64,000 nt of DNA from NCBI RefSeq assembly GCF_026340465.1, contig NZ_JAPEPC010000001.1:5647001-5711000 (forward strand), written 5' to 3'. The translations under genes and the position numbers were made by a program. Below the pieces are notes generated by a model. That model ran no database searches and had not been told where the DNA came from. It was given only the letters and a program-made list of their open reading frames with translations. Position 1 is the first letter of the stretch; the number at the start of each line of letters is the position of its first letter. This document shows positions 49,978-58,740 of the stretch, piece after piece. The stretch comes from Streptomyces sp. NBC_01306 (GTDB taxonomy: Bacteria > Actinomycetota > Actinomycetes > Streptomycetales > Streptomycetaceae).

Positions 49978-50610
49978 ATGGGTCAGCCGGAGAGCCGGGA
50001 GCAACAGGGAGCGGTGCAGTCCGAGCTCCCGCCGGGGCAGCGGCTGCAGCGCGGCTGGCCGGTGACGCACTACGGCCCCGTCCCCAAATTCAAGCCCGAC
50101 CGGTGGGAATTCCGGGTCTTCGGCGCCACCGCGGACGGTGAGAAGCACTGCTGGAACCACGAGGAGTTCTCGGCTCTGCCGTTCTCCACCGTGGTCGCCG
50201 ACCTGCACTGCGTGACGAAGTTCTCCATGCTGTCGGCCGAATGGGGCGGCGTACGGGCCCGGACCCTGGTCGAGCTGGCACCGCCCGCGCCCCAGGTCAC
50301 CCATGTGATGGTCTGGGCCGAGTACGGCTACAGCGCCAATCTGCGCCTGGCGGAATTCACAGATGCGAAGACTCTCTTCGCGACCCACAAGGCCGGTGAG
50401 CTGCTGACCGCCGAGCACGGGTTCCCGCTGCGTCTCGTCGTACCGAAGCTCTACGCCTGGAAGGGCCCGAAATGGGTCCGCGGGATCGAGTACATGACCG
50501 CGGACCGCCGTGGCTTCTGGGAGGAGCGCGGGTACCACAATCTCGGCGACCCCTGGCAGGAGCAGCGCTACTCGTACCAGGAAGGCCCCGGCGACGGCCC
50601 CGAGCTCTGA
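49978..50610 (+). CDS. Sulfite-oxidase-fold molybdopterin oxidoreductase (short form)
   Basis: 210 residues. The molybdopterin-binding core is recognised from NHEEFSALPFSTVVADLHCVTKFS, whose Cys is the usual molybdenum ligand, then VWAEYGYSANLRL, HGFPLRLVVPKLYAWKGPKWVRGIEY and the C-terminal FWEERGYHNLGDPW. It lacks both a Tat signal and the dimerisation domain, so it resembles cytoplasmic YedY-like or SuoX-like short proteins. Substrate unknown. Single gene between bfr and nfo. Confidence 0.88.
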   Translation: MGQPESREQQGAVQSELPPGQRLQRGWPVTHYGPVPKFKPDRWEFRVFGATADGEKHCWNHEEFSALPFSTVVADLHCVTKFSMLSAEWGGVRARTLVELAPPAPQVTHVMVWAEYGYSANLRLAEFTDAKTLFATHKAGELLTAEHGFPLRLVVPKLYAWKGPKWVRGIEYMTADRRGFWEERGYHNLGDPWQEQRYSYQEGPGDGPEL

Positions 50611-50663
50611 GCGGGCTGCTCACCGGTGGTGGAACCGTTCAGCGGAATTGTTCAGGGGTTTCC

Positions 50664-51515
50664 TCAGAGGCGGAGCGACTTCAGGCGGGCCACGTCCGCC
50701 GTGTGCCCCTCCTTGCCGCCGGGGGTCTCGATGATCAGCGGCACCCCCTCGGTCGCCGGGTGGGCGAGCAGTTCCCTGAACGGCTCCGCCCCGATATGAC
50801 CCGCGCCGATGTTCTCGTGCCGGTCCTTGTGGGCGCCCGTGGCTTCCTTGGAGTCATTGGCGTGGATCAGCTTGAGCCTGCCCTCGCCGACGGTGTCCAC
50901 GAGGAGGTCCAGGGTCTGGTCCATCCCGCCGGGACCCGCGAGGTCGTGCCCGGCCGCGTGGATGTGGCAGGTGTCCAGGCAGACGCCGAGCCGCGGGTGG
51001 GAGTCGAGCGCCTCGAAGTACGGGCCGAAGTCCCAGGTGCGTGAGCAGAGCGAGGAGCCCTGGCCCGCCGTCGATTCGAGCAGCAGGAACGGGTCGTCGT
51101 CGTGGGTCAGCTCGTCGAGCAGCGGCAGCAGATGCGTACGGACCTGCGCGAGCGCCTCGGACCGCGGACGGCCGCCGGTCGCGGAGCCGGTGTGCACGAC
51201 GACGCCCAGCGCGCCGATCTCCCGGCCCCGGCGCAGTGAGTGGCGCAGGGACTCCACCGACTTCTCCACGGTCGCGGCCGTGTGCGAGCCGAAGTTGATC
51301 AGATACGGCGCGTGCACATAGGCCGCGATCGACTCGTTCGCGCACTCCTTGCGGAACTGCTCGTCCTGGTCCGGGTTCCCGGTGGGGGTGGCCCAGCCGC
51401 GCGGGTTGGCCACGAAGACCTGCACGGTCTCCGCGCCCAGTTCACGGGCGTAGGACAGTCCGGCCCTGGCGAGGCCGCCGGCCACGGGGACATGGCCGCC
51501 GATGGGGTTGCGCAC
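50664..51515 (-). CDS. nfo: Endonuclease IV (AP endonuclease)
   Basis: 283 residues from GTG 51515. TIM-barrel metal ligands are in YVHAPYLINFGS, VVHTGSA, LLLESTAGQG, LDTCHIHAAGHD, HANDSKEATGAHKDRHENIGAGHIG and LIIETPGG, giving the three-zinc centre of the Nfo family. It cuts DNA at abasic sites in base-excision repair. Only 7 bp follow the kinase stop, so it is cotranscribed with the PASTA kinase gene. Confidence 0.94.
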   Translation of the reverse strand: MRNPIGGHVPVAGGLARAGLSYARELGAETVQVFVANPRGWATPTGNPDQDEQFRKECANESIAAYVHAPYLINFGSHTAATVEKSVESLRHSLRRGREIGALGVVVHTGSATGGRPRSEALAQVRTHLLPLLDELTHDDDPFLLLESTAGQGSSLCSRTWDFGPYFEALDSHPRLGVCLDTCHIHAAGHDLAGPGGMDQTLDLLVDTVGEGRLKLIHANDSKEATGAHKDRHENIGAGHIGAEPFRELLAHPATEGVPLIIETPGGKEGHTADVARLKSLRL

Positions 51516-51522
51516 GGTGTGT

Positions 51523-53466
51523 TCAGAGTCCCTTGGTCTTGATGGTGATGGTGCTGCCCTCGGGGGCCTGGCTGCCGCCGTCGACGGACTGGGTGTCGAC
51601 GGTGTCGCTGAAGGACAGGAACGGCTTGTCGACATGGACCTTGAAGCCCTTGTCGGTGAGCGCGCTCTTGGCGTCGTCCACGTTGTCGCCCGTGACATCG
51701 GGGACGGTGATCATCCGGGGGCCCTTGGACACCGTCAGCGTGACGGTGTCGCCCTCCGCCGCCCGGGCCCCGTCGGCGGGTGACTGTTTGGCGATCTGCC
51801 CGGCGTCCTCGGGGGAGTTGATCCGCCCCGGTGCGACCACGACCTTGAGGTTCTCGTCCTGCAGGTCGGCGCGGGCGTCCTCCAGGGACTCGCCCGTGAC
51901 ATCCGGTACGTCGACCGGGGCGCCCTTGGAGACGACCAGGGCGATCGCGGAACCGGCGTGCCGGGTGCCGGACGCCGGGTCCGTACGGATCACCTTGCCG
52001 CGGTCGACGTCTTCGCTGAACTCCTTGGTGACCATGCCGGAGGCCAGTCCGGCCTTCTTCAGATCCTGCCGGGCCTGTGCGAGCGGCTCACCCCCGACGT
52101 GCGGCACCCGGACGATCTCGGGCCCGCGCGAGACGACCAGGGACACCGCGTCGTTGTCCCGGATGCGGGCGCCCGACGCCGGACTGCTGCTCATGACCTG
52201 GCCGCGGTCGTAGGTGTCGCTGAATTTGTGCTCGGTCTTCTTCACGTCGAGACCGGCGGCCGACAGCCGCGACTTCGCGGCCTTCTCGGGCTGGCCGAGG
52301 AGTGAGGGGACCCGGGTGAACTGGCCCGAGTTGATGTACCAGACACCGGCGCCGACCCCCAGTACCAGAAGGACGGCGACGACCGACGCGACCAGACCGC
52401 GGCGGGTCCGTCGGCCGCGTCGCACGGGCCGCCGTCCGGGCTCGGGCTCCTCCGCGGGGGGCATCACCAGACGGCTGGTCCGGTTGATCCCCGCGGCGGG
52501 CAGCGGGCGCCGGATCACATCCGTACGGTCCTCGGAAGAGCCGGCCCCGGCCGCCCGGGAGTCCATCGGCCCGCTCGGGAGCGCCTGCGGCGGTACGGCA
52601 TCCAGCTCGGCGTCGCTCAGTGCGGCACGGGCCTCACGGACCTGGCCGAGCAGCGCCACGGCGTCGTACGGCCGGTCATCGGGGTGCCGGGCGGTGGCGC
52701 TCGCCACCAGGCCGTCCAGCCGGGCGGCGAGCCCCGGTACGGCGGCGGACGGCGCGGGCACGCCTTCGTTGAGGTGCTGGTAGAGGACCTGGGCGGCGGT
52801 GTCGCCGCTGTGCGGTTTGGCGCCGGTCAGCATCTCGTACAGCACCACACCGCAGGCGTACACGTCCGCCCGGGTGTCGGCCGTGCCCTGCTCGATCTGC
52901 TCGGGGGCCAGATAGGAGACGGTGCCCAGGATGGTGCCCGTGCTGTTCGTCTCGGTGTCCACGGCCCGGACGAGGCCGAAATCGGCGACCTTGACCCGGC
53001 CGTCGTCCCCGATCAGGACGTTCTCCGGCTTCATGTCGCGGTGGACGAATCCGGCCCGGTGCGCGGCGCCGAGTGCGGCCAGCACCGGCTCCAGGATGTC
53101 CAGGGCGGCGCGGGGGCACAGCGCGCCCCGCTCGCGCAGGACGTCGCGCAGCGTGCACCCGGCGACGTACTCCATCGCCAGATAGACATGCGCGCCGTCC
53201 GCGCCCTGGTCGAACATGCCGACCACATTGGGGTGGTCGAGGCGTGCGACGGACTTGGCCTCGCGGATGAACCGCTCCACGAACGTGGCGTCGACCGCCA
53301 GCGCGGGGTGCATCACCTTGAGGGCGACCACCCGGTCCAGACGGGTGTCGACGGCCCGGTAGACCGTGGCCATGCCACCGATGGCGATGCACGCCTCCAC
53401 CCGGTAGCGGCCGTCGAGCAGCTGCCCGACGAGCGGGGCTTGCGGGTCACCAAGCGTCGTATCCAC
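51523..53466 (-). CDS. PASTA-domain Ser/Thr protein kinase
   Basis: 647 residues from GTG 53466. Kinase domain (about 20-285): GGMATVYRA loop, VALKVM Lys, HRDMKPENVL catalytic loop, DFGLV, and the activation-loop Thr near TGTILGTVSYLAPEQ. A disordered juxtamembrane linker leads to one TM helix (about 362-383) and four external PASTA repeats (about 388-647), each with a RVP-, VPDV- or VPHV-type start. It senses muropeptides or lipid II and phosphorylates cytoplasmic targets. The Rv2175c-like gene 4 kb upstream is a candidate substrate. Confidence 0.94.
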   Translation of the reverse strand: MDTTLGDPQAPLVGQLLDGRYRVEACIAIGGMATVYRAVDTRLDRVVALKVMHPALAVDATFVERFIREAKSVARLDHPNVVGMFDQGADGAHVYLAMEYVAGCTLRDVLRERGALCPRAALDILEPVLAALGAAHRAGFVHRDMKPENVLIGDDGRVKVADFGLVRAVDTETNSTGTILGTVSYLAPEQIEQGTADTRADVYACGVVLYEMLTGAKPHSGDTAAQVLYQHLNEGVPAPSAAVPGLAARLDGLVASATARHPDDRPYDAVALLGQVREARAALSDAELDAVPPQALPSGPMDSRAAGAGSSEDRTDVIRRPLPAAGINRTSRLVMPPAEEPEPGRRPVRRGRRTRRGLVASVVAVLLVLGVGAGVWYINSGQFTRVPSLLGQPEKAAKSRLSAAGLDVKKTEHKFSDTYDRGQVMSSSPASGARIRDNDAVSLVVSRGPEIVRVPHVGGEPLAQARQDLKKAGLASGMVTKEFSEDVDRGKVIRTDPASGTRHAGSAIALVVSKGAPVDVPDVTGESLEDARADLQDENLKVVVAPGRINSPEDAGQIAKQSPADGARAAEGDTVTLTVSKGPRMITVPDVTGDNVDDAKSALTDKGFKVHVDKPFLSFSDTVDTQSVDGGSQAPEGSTITIKTKGL

Positions 53467-53550
53467 GCTGGCGAGTGTACGAGTCGGCGCTGACAGGGCC
53501 TAAGCCGTCCTGGTGAATCGGCCGCGACTGAAGCCGAGCTGTGACAGGGC

Positions 53551-53598
53551 GGGCGGGGGCCACGGGGAAGGCATCACACCCCTCCGCGGCCCCCGCCC
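53551..53598 (-). terminator. Hairpin after thiG
   Basis: GGGCGGGGGCC (53551-53561) and GGCCCCCGCCC (53588-53598) form an 11-bp stem with a 26-nt loop, 56 bp beyond the thiG stop and before the kinase gene. Confidence 0.7.
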
Positions 53599-53654
53599 GA
53601 TCCGAGTGGGAGGCCCTGGAACGCGGGCCGCTCCGGTGGAGGGCCGCGCGCCCC

Positions 53655-54449
53655 TCAGAAGGCGGGCCGCTCCGGATCGAGGGCCGCACGGCCCTCCTCC
53701 GGTGACGACGCCCGGGCGAAGTGCCTCCGGGGGATCCGGCCCGCCCGGTACGCGAGCCGGCCCGCCTCCACGCCCCGCCGCATCGCCGACGCCATCAGCT
53801 CCGGCTCCTGCGCGCGCGTCACCGCCGACGCCAGCATCACGGCCGCGCACCCCAGCTCCATCGCCAGCGCCGCGTCCGACGCCGTACCGGCCCCCGCGTC
53901 GAGGATCACCGGCACTCCGGCCCGCTCCACGATGAGCTGGAAGTTGTGCGGGTTGCGGATACCGAGCCCGGAGCCGATGGGGGAGCCGAGCGGCATGATC
54001 GCCGCGCAGCCCGCCTCCTCCAGCCGCCGGGCCAGGACCGGGTCGTCGTTCGTGTACGGCAGGACCGTGAAGCCGTCGTCGACCAGTGTCTCGGCGGCGT
54101 CGAGCAGCTCCACCGGGTCGGGCAGCAGGGTGTGCTCGTCCGCCACGACCTCCAGTTTGATCCAGTCCGTGCCCAGCGCCTCACGGGCCAGGCGGGCGGT
54201 CAGGACCGCCTCGCCCGCCGTGAAGCAGCCGGCGGTGTTCGGCAGCACCTTGATGGCGAGCTTGTCGAGCACCGAGAGGACCGAGCCCTGCACCGTGGGA
54301 TCGAGGCGGCGCATCGCGACCGTCGTGAGTTCGGTGCCCGACGCGATCAGGGACCTCTCCAGCACATCGAGGCTCGGCGCACCGCCGGTCCCCATGATCA
54401 GCCGGGAGGAGAAGACGGCGTCCGCGAGAGTGAGGGGATCGTCTGCCAT
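53655..54449 (-). CDS. thiG: Thiazole synthase
   Basis: 264 residues from ATG 54449. The TIM-barrel shows SSRLIMGTGG, the Schiff-base Lys in TDWIKLEVVAD, PYTNDDPVLA, MPLGSPIGSGLGI and DAGAGTASDAALAMELG. It builds the thiazole phosphate from deoxyxylulose phosphate, dehydroglycine and ThiS-thiocarboxylate. It follows thiS by 7 bp as the last gene of thiO-thiS-thiG. Confidence 0.96.
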   Translation of the reverse strand: MADDPLTLADAVFSSRLIMGTGGAPSLDVLERSLIASGTELTTVAMRRLDPTVQGSVLSVLDKLAIKVLPNTAGCFTAGEAVLTARLAREALGTDWIKLEVVADEHTLLPDPVELLDAAETLVDDGFTVLPYTNDDPVLARRLEEAGCAAIMPLGSPIGSGLGIRNPHNFQLIVERAGVPVILDAGAGTASDAALAMELGCAAVMLASAVTRAQEPELMASAMRRGVEAGRLAYRAGRIPRRHFARASSPEEGRAALDPERPAF

Positions 54450-54456
54450 GTCCGGT

Positions 54457-54708
54457 TCAGCCTCCTTGGACTGCGGTGAGGATCTCGACGCGGTCGCCGT
54501 CGCCGAGCGGGGTGCGGGACCACAGGCCCCGGGGTACGACGGTCTCGTTGACCGCGGCGGCGACCCCCGACGGAGCGCTGGTGAGGCCGGTGACCAGCAC
54601 ATCGACGGTGGTGCCCGGCGCGATCCTGCGGGGTTCGCCGTTGACCGACACAGCGACCGGCGGCGCATCGGCCGGCGGCACGTCCGTGGGTGTGGGAGGC
54701 ATGTTCAT
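54457..54708 (-). CDS. thiS: Sulfur carrier protein ThiS
   Basis: 83 residues ending in the essential Gly-Gly (TAVQGG). The beta-grasp core starts at VAVSVNGEPRRIAPG; the first about 18 residues are a Pro-rich extension, so a shorter start is possible. ATG 54708 is chosen because it overlaps the thiO stop (ATGA) and has CAGGAG 8 nt upstream. It carries the thiocarboxylate sulfur to ThiG. Confidence 0.94.
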   Translation of the reverse strand: MNMPPTPTDVPPADAPPVAVSVNGEPRRIAPGTTVDVLVTGLTSAPSGVAAAVNETVVPRGLWSRTPLGDGDRVEILTAVQGG

Positions 54709-55907
54709 GCGGACTGCTCCTGTTGTACGGGGGAGAAGCGCCGGGGAGTGAAGGCGCGGGCCTCGGCGGGCAGCTCCCCGGTGGTGAGCAGTTCGGCCAT
54801 CACATCGCCGGTGACGGGGGTGAGCAGCACACCGTTGCGGAAGTGGCCGGTGGCCAGCAGAAGGCCGGGCAGCGCGCTCGGGCCGAGCAGCGGCGCGTTG
54901 TCGGGCGACGCGGGACGCAGCCCCGCGATCGTCTCGGTGAGCGGGAGTTCGGTGATGCCGGGCACCAGCTCATGGGCGTCGCGGAGCAGTTCGTACACCC
55001 CGCCCGCGGTGACCGTGGTGTCCCAGCCCAGCTCCTCGCTGGTCGCGCCGATCACAAGTTCGCCGTTCTCGCGCGGGACCAGATAGAGGTGGCTGCCCCG
55101 GACGACCGCCCGGACGGTCCGGCTGAGGAACGGCGCGTACACCGGCGGCACCGTCAGCCGCAGCACCTGCCCCTTGACCGGGCGTACGGGCGGAAGCACG
55201 TCGGCCGGTACGCCCGCGAGCTGTCCGCTGCGGCTGCCGGCCGCCAGCACCACCTGGCCGGCGCTGAGCGCGACGCCGCCGGCGAGCACCACACCGGTGG
55301 CCCGGCCGCGCTCCACCGTCAGACGCTCGGCCCGGTCGCGGTGGAAGACGACCCCGGCCCGCTCGCACGCGGTGAGCAGCGCCTTCGCCAGCCGTCGTGG
55401 GTCCACCTGGTGGTCGCCGTCCACCCGCAGCCCGCCGCGTACGCCCGGCGCGAGCATCGGTTCGAGGCGCCTGCACTCGCGCCCCGTGAGCCACTCGGAC
55501 TCCAGGCCCGAGCGGCGCTGAAGTGCGTGCAGCTCCCGCAGATGTGCCCGGTCGTCGAGGTCGAGCGCCACGGCGAGGGTGCCGCAGGAGCGGTAGCCGA
55601 GATCCTGTCCTGAAGCCTCCTCCAGCTCGGCGGCGAACGCCGGATAGCGGCGGGCGGACTCCAGGTTCAGCCCGAGCAGGACCTGCTCGCCGTAGTGGAG
55701 TTCCGTGACGGCCGCCAGCATCCCGGCCGCGACCTGTGCGGCTCCGCCGCCCGGCTGCGGGTCGGCGACCGCGGTGCGCAGTCCGCGCTGCGCCGACCGC
55801 CAGGCGGTGACGAGACCGATGATCCCGCCTCCGACGACCAGTACGTCCGGCAGCGCGTCCGAGGTGTCGGCGCGGTGTGCGTGCTGGTTGGAGTGGTGTG
55901 CGTGCAT
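54705..55907 (-). CDS. thiO: Glycine oxidase ThiO
   Basis: 400 residues. N-terminal FAD motif VLVVGGGIIGLVTAW after a His-rich head (MHAHHSNQHAHR), then the DAO-type domain with GSHLYLVPRENGELVIGATSEELG, AGLRPASPDNAPLLG and the terminal LATGHFRNGVLLTPVTG. It makes dehydroglycine for thiazole synthesis, the aerobic alternative to ThiH. First gene of the TPP-riboswitch operon. Confidence 0.95.
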   Translation of the reverse strand: MHAHHSNQHAHRADTSDALPDVLVVGGGIIGLVTAWRSAQRGLRTAVADPQPGGGAAQVAAGMLAAVTELHYGEQVLLGLNLESARRYPAFAAELEEASGQDLGYRSCGTLAVALDLDDRAHLRELHALQRRSGLESEWLTGRECRRLEPMLAPGVRGGLRVDGDHQVDPRRLAKALLTACERAGVVFHRDRAERLTVERGRATGVVLAGGVALSAGQVVLAAGSRSGQLAGVPADVLPPVRPVKGQVLRLTVPPVYAPFLSRTVRAVVRGSHLYLVPRENGELVIGATSEELGWDTTVTAGGVYELLRDAHELVPGITELPLTETIAGLRPASPDNAPLLGPSALPGLLLATGHFRNGVLLTPVTGDVMAELLTTGELPAEARAFTPRRFSPVQQEQSA

Positions 55908-55914
55908 GGGCGTC

Positions 55915-56013
55915 CAGCCCCTCCCTTCGCCGGCATGACCCGGATCAGGTTCGTACGGTCGGAGGCCGTCCAGCCTCCCTCTCAGCCCGGTGCGCCCGGA
56001 CTCCCGCGAGTGG
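55915..56013 (-). ncRNA. TPP riboswitch (THI element)
   Basis: On the minus strand the leader of thiO contains CGGGAGTCCGGG, the pyrimidine-sensor CTGAGAGGGAGGC (around 55968-55988), GAACCTGATCCGGGTCATGCC and GCGAAGGGAGGGG, the conserved order of the TPP aptamer. The last purine run (55915-55925) also serves as the thiO ribosome site, 7 nt or so before the ATG, so TPP binding should block translation by sequestering it. Confidence 0.95.
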
Positions 56014-56111
56014 TTCAGCCCGGCCAGCCTAACCCCGGTCCCCGCCGCCCCGTAAGGCGTCCCCGGGCGGCCCCCTGTCCTGACGGTGTGTCAGCTGTTT
56101 ATGGTGACCGG

Positions 56112-57332
56112 GTGAGTGAGCCGAGGAACGTCGTCATCGCCGGTGCGGGCATGGCCGGAGTGCAGACCGCTGTCGCCCTGCGGGACCAGGGCTTCACCGG
56201 ACCCGTCACGCTGATCGGTGAGGAGCCCCACCAGCCGTACGACAGACCGCCGCTCTCCAAGTCCGTGCTGCTCGGCAAGGCCGATGGCTCCGCCTTCGAC
56301 GTCGACTTCGGCGCGCTCGGGGTCGAGCTGCTGCTGGGGTGCGAGGTGACCGGCGTACGCCCGCACGACCGGGAGCTGGACACCGCGCGCGGCCCCGTCC
56401 CGTACGGGTCGCTGGTCGTCGCCACCGGTGCCGGTCCGGTCACGCTGCCCGGCAGCGAGGGCGTCCCCGGCGTCCATCTGCTGCGCACCCTCGACGACGC
56501 GGGGCGGCTGCGGGCCGTTCTCGCCGAGCGGCGGGACGTCGTGGTGGTCGGCGCGGGCTGGATCGGCGCCGAGTTCGCCACGGCCGCCCGCGAGGCGGGG
56601 TGCGCCGTGACGGTCGTGGAGGCGGCCGGCCGGCCCCTGGCCGGGGCGCTGCCGGCCGAGATCGCGGCGCCCATGGCCGACTGGTACGCCGACAGCGGAG
56701 CCGAACTCGTCACCCACGCGCGCGTGGCCCGTGTCGAGCCGGGCGCCGTGGTCCTGGAGTCCGGGCGGCGGCTGCCGGCCGGGGCCGTCCTCGTCGGCAT
56801 CGGGGCCAGGCCCGCGACCGGCTGGCTGGCCGGCTCGGGCATCGCGCTGGGCGCCGACGGCTCGGTCACGGCCGACGAACGGCTGCGCACCTCGGTCGCC
56901 GATGTGTACGCGGTCGGCGACTGCGCGTCCTTCCCCTCCCGCCGGTACGGCGAGCGGCTGCTGGTCCACCACTGGGACAATGCCCTCCAGGGGCCGCGCA
57001 CGGTAGCGGCGGACGTGATCGGCGAGACGCCGCAGATCTACGACCCGGTGCCGTACTTCTGGTCCGAGCAGTTCGGCCGCTTCGTCCAGTACGCGGGCCA
57101 CCACGCGGCCGCCGACACCCTGATCCGGCGCGGCGACCCGTCGGGTTCGGCCTGGTCGGTCTGCTGGCTGCGGGAGGAGCGGCTGGTCGCGGTGCTCGCC
57201 GTCGGCAGGCCCCGGGACCTGGCCCAGGGCCGCAAGCTCATCGAGTCGGGAGCCCCGGTGGACCCGGTCCGCGCCGCCGACCCCGCCGTGCCGCTCAAGT
57301 CGGCGGTCCGCCGGGAGGTGAGCCGGCCGTGA
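56112..57332 (+). CDS. FAD-dependent ferredoxin/rubredoxin reductase-like oxidoreductase
   Basis: 406 residues from GTG 56112 (no clear ribosome site). Two dinucleotide folds: FAD at VVIAGAGMAGVQTAVAL and NAD(P)H at VVVVGAGWIGAEFATAA. The second FAD motif is ADVYAVGDCA, and a C-terminal domain ends with the WCL-type VCWLREERLVAV. It belongs to the class partnering ferredoxins of P450 or dioxygenase systems. No ferredoxin gene is adjacent, so the partner is unknown. Divergent from the thi operon. Confidence 0.9.
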   Translation: MSEPRNVVIAGAGMAGVQTAVALRDQGFTGPVTLIGEEPHQPYDRPPLSKSVLLGKADGSAFDVDFGALGVELLLGCEVTGVRPHDRELDTARGPVPYGSLVVATGAGPVTLPGSEGVPGVHLLRTLDDAGRLRAVLAERRDVVVVGAGWIGAEFATAAREAGCAVTVVEAAGRPLAGALPAEIAAPMADWYADSGAELVTHARVARVEPGAVVLESGRRLPAGAVLVGIGARPATGWLAGSGIALGADGSVTADERLRTSVADVYAVGDCASFPSRRYGERLLVHHWDNALQGPRTVAADVIGETPQIYDPVPYFWSEQFGRFVQYAGHHAAADTLIRRGDPSGSAWSVCWLREERLVAVLAVGRPRDLAQGRKLIESGAPVDPVRAADPAVPLKSAVRREVSRP

Positions 57333-57397
57333 CGGCGCGCGCCCTGAAGGGCTGAGTCCGGGTATCGGCTGTCAGTGCGGGATGGCAGGCTTGTCCC

Positions 57398-57763
57398 GTG
57401 ACCGAGATTGACGCAAAAACCGATGCTCTCATCCCCGCCTGGCTGCACCTCCCCGATATCGCCGAGATGTTCGACATCGAGGTGACCCGCGTACGCCAGC
57501 TGGTCAAGGACGGCAAGCTCATCGCCGTACGCCGTGGTGAGAACAGGGCGCTCCAGGTGCCCGCCGCCTTCATCGACGGCACCAAAGTGGTCAAGGGCCT
57601 CTCCGGGACCCTGACGCTCCTGCGGGACGACGGCTTCAGCGACGAGGAGATGCTGGAGTGGCTCTTCACCCCCGACGAGACCCTGCCCGGCACGCCCGCG
57701 CAGGCGTTGAGCGAGAATCGCGGGACGGAGGTGAAGCGCCGGGCCCAGGCGCTCGCCCTCTGA
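57398..57763 (+). CDS. Rv2175c-family winged-helix DNA-binding protein
   Basis: 121 residues from GTG 57398. A compact helix-turn-helix (LPDIAEMFDIEVTRVRQLVKDGKL) is followed by a wing (AVRRGENRALQVPAAFI) and a helical C-terminal part (DEEMLEWLF). Mycobacterial Rv2175c is a substrate of the adjacent kinase PknL, phosphorylated on an N-terminal Thr; here Thr2 and Thr8 (MTEIDAKT) are candidates and a PASTA kinase lies 4 kb away. DNA target unknown. Confidence 0.88.
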   Translation: MTEIDAKTDALIPAWLHLPDIAEMFDIEVTRVRQLVKDGKLIAVRRGENRALQVPAAFIDGTKVVKGLSGTLTLLRDDGFSDEEMLEWLFTPDETLPGTPAQALSENRGTEVKRRAQALAL

Positions 57764-57780
57764 GCAGAGTGTGATCACCT

Positions 57781-57821
57781 CGCGGTGTACGGACCGGGCC
57801 CGCCCCGGGCCGTACACCGCG
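57781..57821 (+). terminator. Hairpin between the Rv2175c-like gene and thiE
   Basis: CGCGGTGTACGG (57781-57792) and CCGTACACCGCG (57810-57821) form a perfect 12-bp stem with a GC-rich 17-nt loop, 17 bp after the upstream stop and 72 bp before thiE. No TPP aptamer is visible before thiE, so its control differs from that of thiOSG. Confidence 0.75.
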
Positions 57822-57893
57822 GTCCATCGCTGTCCGGCCGCCCAGCTGTCCAACGGCCCGGCAGCCCGCCGCCGTCCATGGGGGGAACGCCCG

Positions 57894-58556
57894 ATGTCCA
57901 CCGCACCCGCACCGCTGTCCGATGCCCGCCTGTACCTCTGCACGGACGCGCGCAGGCGCCAGGGGGACCTGCCCGAGTTCCTGGACGCAGTCCTGGCCAA
58001 CGGCGTGGACATCGTCCAGCTCCGGGACAAGGGCATGGAGGCGGCCGAGGAGCTGGACCACCTCCGGGTCTTCGCCGATGCCTGCCGCCGGCACGGCAAG
58101 CTGCTCGCGGTCAACGACCGGGCGGATGTCGCACACGCCATCGCGTCCGACGTGCTGCACCTGGGCCAGGGCGACCTGCCGGTGCCCGCGGCCCGTGCGC
58201 TGCTCGGCCCCGACGTGCTCATCGGCCGCTCGACCCACGCCGAGTCCGAGGTGGACGCGGCCGCCGCGGAGCCGGGCGTGGACTACTTCTGCACCGGCCC
58301 CTGCTGGCCCACCCCGACCAAGCCGGGACGGTACGCACCGGGGCTCGGCCTCGTGCGGTACGCGGCGGCGCTCACCACCTCGCGCCCCTGGTTCGCGATC
58401 GGCGGGATCGACGCGGGCAACCTGGACGAGGTGCTGGACGCGGGAGCGCGCCGGGTGGTGGTCGTCCGCGCGATCACCGAGGCGGACGACCCGGCCGCCG
58501 CCGCTGCTGCTCTCGCCGCCCGGGTCCGGGCCCGTACCGGGCAGGAAGCCGGGTAG
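57894..58556 (+). CDS. thiE: Thiamine-phosphate synthase
   Basis: 220 residues from ATG 57894 with GGGGG about 10 nt upstream. TIM-barrel motifs: DIVQLRDKGMEAAE, LLAVNDRADVAHA, HLGQGDLPV, IGRSTHAESEVDAA, DYFCTGPCWPTPTKPGR, and FAIGGIDAGN followed by the phosphate loop RRVVVVRAI. It joins HMP-PP and thiazole phosphate to thiamine phosphate, completing the product of the thiOSG operon 2 kb away. The Arg-rich context after the stop is non-coding. Confidence 0.95.
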   Translation: MSTAPAPLSDARLYLCTDARRRQGDLPEFLDAVLANGVDIVQLRDKGMEAAEELDHLRVFADACRRHGKLLAVNDRADVAHAIASDVLHLGQGDLPVPAARALLGPDVLIGRSTHAESEVDAAAAEPGVDYFCTGPCWPTPTKPGRYAPGLGLVRYAAALTTSRPWFAIGGIDAGNLDEVLDAGARRVVVVRAITEADDPAAAAAALAARVRARTGQEAG

Positions 58557-58705
58557 GGAGCCGGGCCGGGAGTCCAGGAGGGTAAGTCGGCAGGGGCCGG
58601 GCGGTGAGCCCGGCAGGGAAGCGGACGCGGCAGTTCCGGAGGATCCGGGAAGTGTCCGATGGGTGGACAACTATCTCGCAAATCGGTCATAAGGTCTCGG
58701 CGTGG

Positions 58706-58734
58706 TTGGGGTAGCGGCAAGCCCTGACTAATCT
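58706..58734 (+). promoter_or_regulatory. metF promoter (leaderless)
   Basis: TTGGGG (58706-58711), a 17-bp spacer and TAATCT (58729-58734) place the transcription start at about the metF ATG (58741), and no ribosome site is present. I infer a leaderless mRNA. Confidence 0.65.
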
Positions 58735-58740
58735 GCCCGT

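Noticed and set aside
54457..54708. Reading the ThiS N-terminal extension as a separate function
   Set aside because: The extra Pro-rich residues may simply reflect start choice; the overlap with thiO and the ribosome site support the longer start without implying a new domain.
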